Assembly (NCBI RefSeq): GCF_001447355.1
Contig: NZ_JXBW01000026.1
Location: 1 to 34,823 of the forward strand
Direction: 5' to 3'
DNA: 34,823 bases
From: Alicyclobacillus tolerans
GTDB lineage: Bacteria > Bacillota > Bacilli > Alicyclobacillales > Alicyclobacillaceae
The translations under genes and the position numbers were made by a program. Below, piece after piece: positions 32,487 through 34,823 of the stretch. Positions within the stretch are counted from its first letter, which is position 1, and every line of letters starts with the position of its first letter. The notes beneath the pieces were generated by a model. That model saw nothing but the letters and a program-made list of their open reading frames with translations, had not been told where the DNA came from and did not search any database.

Positions 32487-33419
32487 TTATGTCGAAGGGT
32501 TCGGCCATTTCTCGGGAAATGTCGATCTAGGCAACAGGCTTTTGTGTATCCAGATGGCGGCCTGCGCACCTTCACCCATCGCAATGGAAACCTGCTCTGA
32601 GTGTGCCACGACGTCTCCTGCAGCCCATATGAAGGGAACCGAAGTCGCTTTTGTTCGCGCGTCAACCAATATGTGCCTGTTATGGTGTAACGATACACCC
32701 AGCTGGGCGGCCAATTCGCTGTGTACGGTGTTGTGTCCAAAGGCGACGAAGGCCCGTTCGACTTCCAGGATCGTTCCGTCTGTGAGTTCGACAGCACGGA
32801 GCTGCCCGCGACTCTCGCGAATCTGTTGTACATGTGCTTGTCGTCGCTCAACTCCGAGTTGTCGCAGGGATGCGGACAAGTCGTCGGGCAGGGGAGTCGA
32901 GTCGTGATCGATATAGATCAGCTTGGGTTGCCAATAGGTTAGGGCCAAGGCCATCTGCGCACCTGCCTTGCCCTGGCCGAGAACGACTGTCTTTTTACCG
33001 CGCACTTCGTATCCGTCGCAATCTGGGCAAACGTACACGGTTATCCCAAGGCATGCGGCGAGGCCTGTGATGTCTGGCAAGTTGTCCAGGACGCCTGTGG
33101 CAAGCAGTAGACGCTGTCCCAAAACGAGCTGTCCTGTGCGTGTGTGTACCTCGAACAAGTGCTCCTGATTCACGATGGTCTCGACCCAATCTTCCAGCCA
33201 TGTGACGCCATATCCTTCAGCCTGCTGTCGGCCGAGTTGTCGAAGTGTTTCGCCACTCACGCCTGCAGGCCAGCCAAGCACGTTGTGATAAGCCCGGCAG
33301 AGCGTGCTTCGGCCATAGCCGCCGTCGATCACGGCGACTTGCCGACAGTAACGGCCCAGTTGTATGGCCGCTTGTGTGCCAGCAATGCCGCCGCCTACAA
33401 TGATACAATCGTATGTCAC
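32487..33419 (-). CDS. Thioredoxin-reductase-like FAD/NAD(P) oxidoreductase
   Basis: This two-domain flavoprotein of 310 residues belongs to the thioredoxin reductase family. It has an FAD fold (GGGIAG, residues 9-14), a redox pair in CPDCDGYE (Cys131 and Cys134) where thioredoxin reductases carry CATC, an NAD(P) fold with LGQGKAGAQ, and the C-terminal FAD motif IWAAGDV. The CPDC form is found in several TrxB relatives whose partners are not thioredoxin, so the substrate is open. It could also be a ferredoxin- or bacilliredoxin-linked enzyme. GTG at 33419 follows GGAGGTG with 7-nt spacing. It lies 90 nt downstream of the type II NADH dehydrogenase gene and may be read from the same transcript. 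Confidence 0.85.
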   Translation of the reverse strand: MTYDCIIVGGGIAGTQAAIQLGRYCRQVAVIDGGYGRSTLCRAYHNVLGWPAGVSGETLRQLGRQQAEGYGVTWLEDWVETIVNQEHLFEVHTRTGQLVLGQRLLLATGVLDNLPDITGLAACLGITVYVCPDCDGYEVRGKKTVVLGQGKAGAQMALALTYWQPKLIYIDHDSTPLPDDLSASLRQLGVERRQAHVQQIRESRGQLRAVELTDGTILEVERAFVAFGHNTVHSELAAQLGVSLHHNRHILVDARTKATSVPFIWAAGDVVAHSEQVSIAMGEGAQAAIWIHKSLLPRSTFPEKWPNPST

Positions 33420-33509
33420 TGCGAGGCACCTCCATATGCGCCCACCCTCGGACGCAATAGGTTTGCGCGCATACTGTGCCCAAGCAAAGACCTCGTTAGA
33501 CCTGCTTCG

Positions 33510-34694
33510 TTAAATTTCAATCCATTGTTTGTGTTTCTTCAAGAGTGCGATGGGGCCACCCAGATGCATCAAATACTTCATCTTCGAGCCGTCTTTCAAC
33601 ACGAGTGCCGCGGTGCCTGTCGCGTGGTGATGGCCTACTTCAGCAACGCCGTAAGTCGGCCCAAGGGACGCGACCATGCCGTGATCGTGATACACGAATT
33701 CGTCCATCGTTCCGTTATGACAGAACCGTATGATGTTGTCTGCCACATGCTTGCCCATTTGTTCGGCCACTTGGCCGGTGGGAGGCAGGACCTCGCCATC
33801 CTGTGTCGTGAAGCGGGCGCTGTCACCAATGGCAAAGACGTCCGGATGCCCTTGGACCTGCAAGTAGCTGTCGACTTCGATACGATTGCGATCATCGACG
33901 GGAAGCCCGGATTGGCGTAATAGGGATGGGGCTTCGACGCCGCCTGTCCAAATGAAGGTATGCGCGTAAAGGCTCCTTCCGCTCGCCAAAAGAACTTCAT
34001 CGGCGTTCGCTCCGATAACGCGCTCATTCAGAACGAGTCGCACGCCTCGTTCCTGCAATTTTTGCATGGCAACTTGCCGCAGATCATGATGTACGTTCGG
34101 CAAAATTTCGTCATGCGCGTGAACGAGGGTCAGTTGAAAATCGTCGGCAGAGAGTTGGTGTTGACGTAGCAGTTTCGGCGCGAAGTCAGCAAGTTCACCC
34201 ATCAACTCGACGCCGGTTAGCCCGCCGCCAGCGACGACAATTTTGAGATCGTTCGGGTCGCCCGTGCGTCCGTAGCGCAGAAACGAGGCTTCAATGAGTT
34301 CGCGGATGGACTTCGCGGTCGCCAATGAGTCCAAGACAAAGGCGTGCTGAGTGAGTCCGGGAATGCCGAATGTGGCTGTTTGACTGCCTAACGCGATGAC
34401 GAGTTTGTCGTACTCGTAGTAGCCAGCTTCTGTCCAAACCATGTTTTTGTGTAGATCCAGTTCTCGTACGACGTCTTTGACAACGACGCTCGTATCGCGG
34501 TGTAGGACATCGCGCAGATCGATCGCGTACGTTTGCGCGTCGTGGCGACCGCCCGCTACTTCGTGCAGCAGTGTTTTGAAATAGTGATAACTATGTTTGT
34601 TGATGAGGGTGAACGGAATGTGATGTTTTTCTAAGTGGATGGCCGCGGCGAGACCGCCGTAGCCCGCTCCCAAAATGACGATTTTCGGCTGCAA
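33510..34694 (-). CDS. ndh: Type II NADH dehydrogenase (NDH-2)
   Basis: This single-subunit, non-proton-pumping flavoenzyme passes electrons from NADH to quinone at the membrane surface. The 394-residue product has the FAD motif GAGYGG (residues 9-14), ALGSQTATFGIPG, the NADH fold with VAGGGLTGVELMGEL, WTGGVEAPSL, and FAIGDSA with PPTGQVAEQMG, the quinone-site region. No transmembrane helix is present. Attachment in this family is usually by an amphipathic C-terminus, and this one ends in basic and aromatic residues. The start is TTG at 34694 behind GAGGAG with 8-nt spacing. Bacilli often have several NDH-2 paralogues. Confidence 0.9.
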   Translation of the reverse strand: MQPKIVILGAGYGGLAAAIHLEKHHIPFTLINKHSYHYFKTLLHEVAGGRHDAQTYAIDLRDVLHRDTSVVVKDVVRELDLHKNMVWTEAGYYEYDKLVIALGSQTATFGIPGLTQHAFVLDSLATAKSIRELIEASFLRYGRTGDPNDLKIVVAGGGLTGVELMGELADFAPKLLRQHQLSADDFQLTLVHAHDEILPNVHHDLRQVAMQKLQERGVRLVLNERVIGANADEVLLASGRSLYAHTFIWTGGVEAPSLLRQSGLPVDDRNRIEVDSYLQVQGHPDVFAIGDSARFTTQDGEVLPPTGQVAEQMGKHVADNIIRFCHNGTMDEFVYHDHGMVASLGPTYGVAEVGHHHATGTAALVLKDGSKMKYLMHLGGPIALLKKHKQWIEI

Positions 34695-34795
34695 GGCTCT
34701 CGCTCCTCTCTGCCCTCATCATATACGAAAGATGATTCCAAGCGGAGAGAGAAGTGGCGAAGCGGGATCGAAAGACGATGACGAATCATACAAAT

Positions 34796-34823
34796 GGGGG
34801 CTGTCCCAAAAGTGCCAAGCGCA
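34796..34823 (+). mobile_element. Possible left end of an insertion sequence, cut by the window edge
   Basis: The last 28 nt begin GGGGGCTGTCCCAAAAGTGC. A GGGGCTGTCCCAAAAG-type start resembles the terminal repeats of several Firmicute insertion sequences, for example IS1182-like elements as I remember them. No transposase or second end is inside the window, so this is a suggestion only. Confidence 0.4.

Overview
The window looks like chromosome from a Gram-positive bacterium of the class Bacilli (Bacillota), with moderately high GC by eye. The evidence is strong Shine-Dalgarno sites, many TTG and GTG starts, a CtsR-controlled clpE, a cidR-cidAB set, a BmrCD-type exporter with a leader peptide, a YjzC protein, and a formate cluster like yrhD-G of Bacillus subtilis. 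Placement near Alicyclobacillaceae is a weak guess. There is no tRNA, CRISPR array, prophage or complete insertion sequence. One insertion-sequence-like end touches the right edge.

Layout. 1-380: end of an rRNA operon, with a 23S-5S spacer made of an imperfect ~103-bp repeat, then 5S rRNA and its terminator. 592-6405: methylcitrate-cycle genes prpC-prpD-prpB, a LysR regulator and threonine ammonia-lyase (ilvA). 6479-11292: a two-way terminator, a small membrane protein, CtsR-type operators, a frameshifted clpE, rmuC and yjzC. 11359-13457: cidB and cidA with a divergent LysR regulator. 13454-17549: a 27-residue leader peptide, a tandem-terminator attenuator and a heterodimeric multidrug ABC exporter. 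17561-20626: a YhdH/AcuI-type reductase and an oligopeptidase. 20756-24357: a second heterodimeric ABC exporter. 24460-26181: a repeat-rich lipoprotein and a LigB-type dioxygenase. 26318-31682: a DUF2294/MpsC-like gene, a structured RNA ending in a terminator, a formate/nitrite channel, a formate dehydrogenase gene broken by an internal duplication, and a DUF1641 gene. 31701-34694: a pirin, a thioredoxin-reductase-like flavoprotein and a type II NADH dehydrogenase.

How the genes fit together. Threonine ammonia-lyase makes 2-oxobutyrate, a source of propionyl-CoA, which the prp enzymes can dispose of. The formate genes form a transport and oxidation unit, and the NADH dehydrogenase could pass electrons to quinone, though that link is only inferred from proximity.

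The most interesting observations are three. First, the exporter leader can fold into a chain of mutually exclusive helices: anti-antiterminator, antiterminator, terminator 1, a helix that disarms terminator 2, and terminator 2. Second, a ~130-nt RNA upstream of the formate channel matches no riboswitch class I know. Third, two genes are broken by short duplications: clpE by a 7-nt repeat, and the formate dehydrogenase gene by a 239-nt insertion that carries an exact 145-nt repeat plus a diverged ~97-nt piece.
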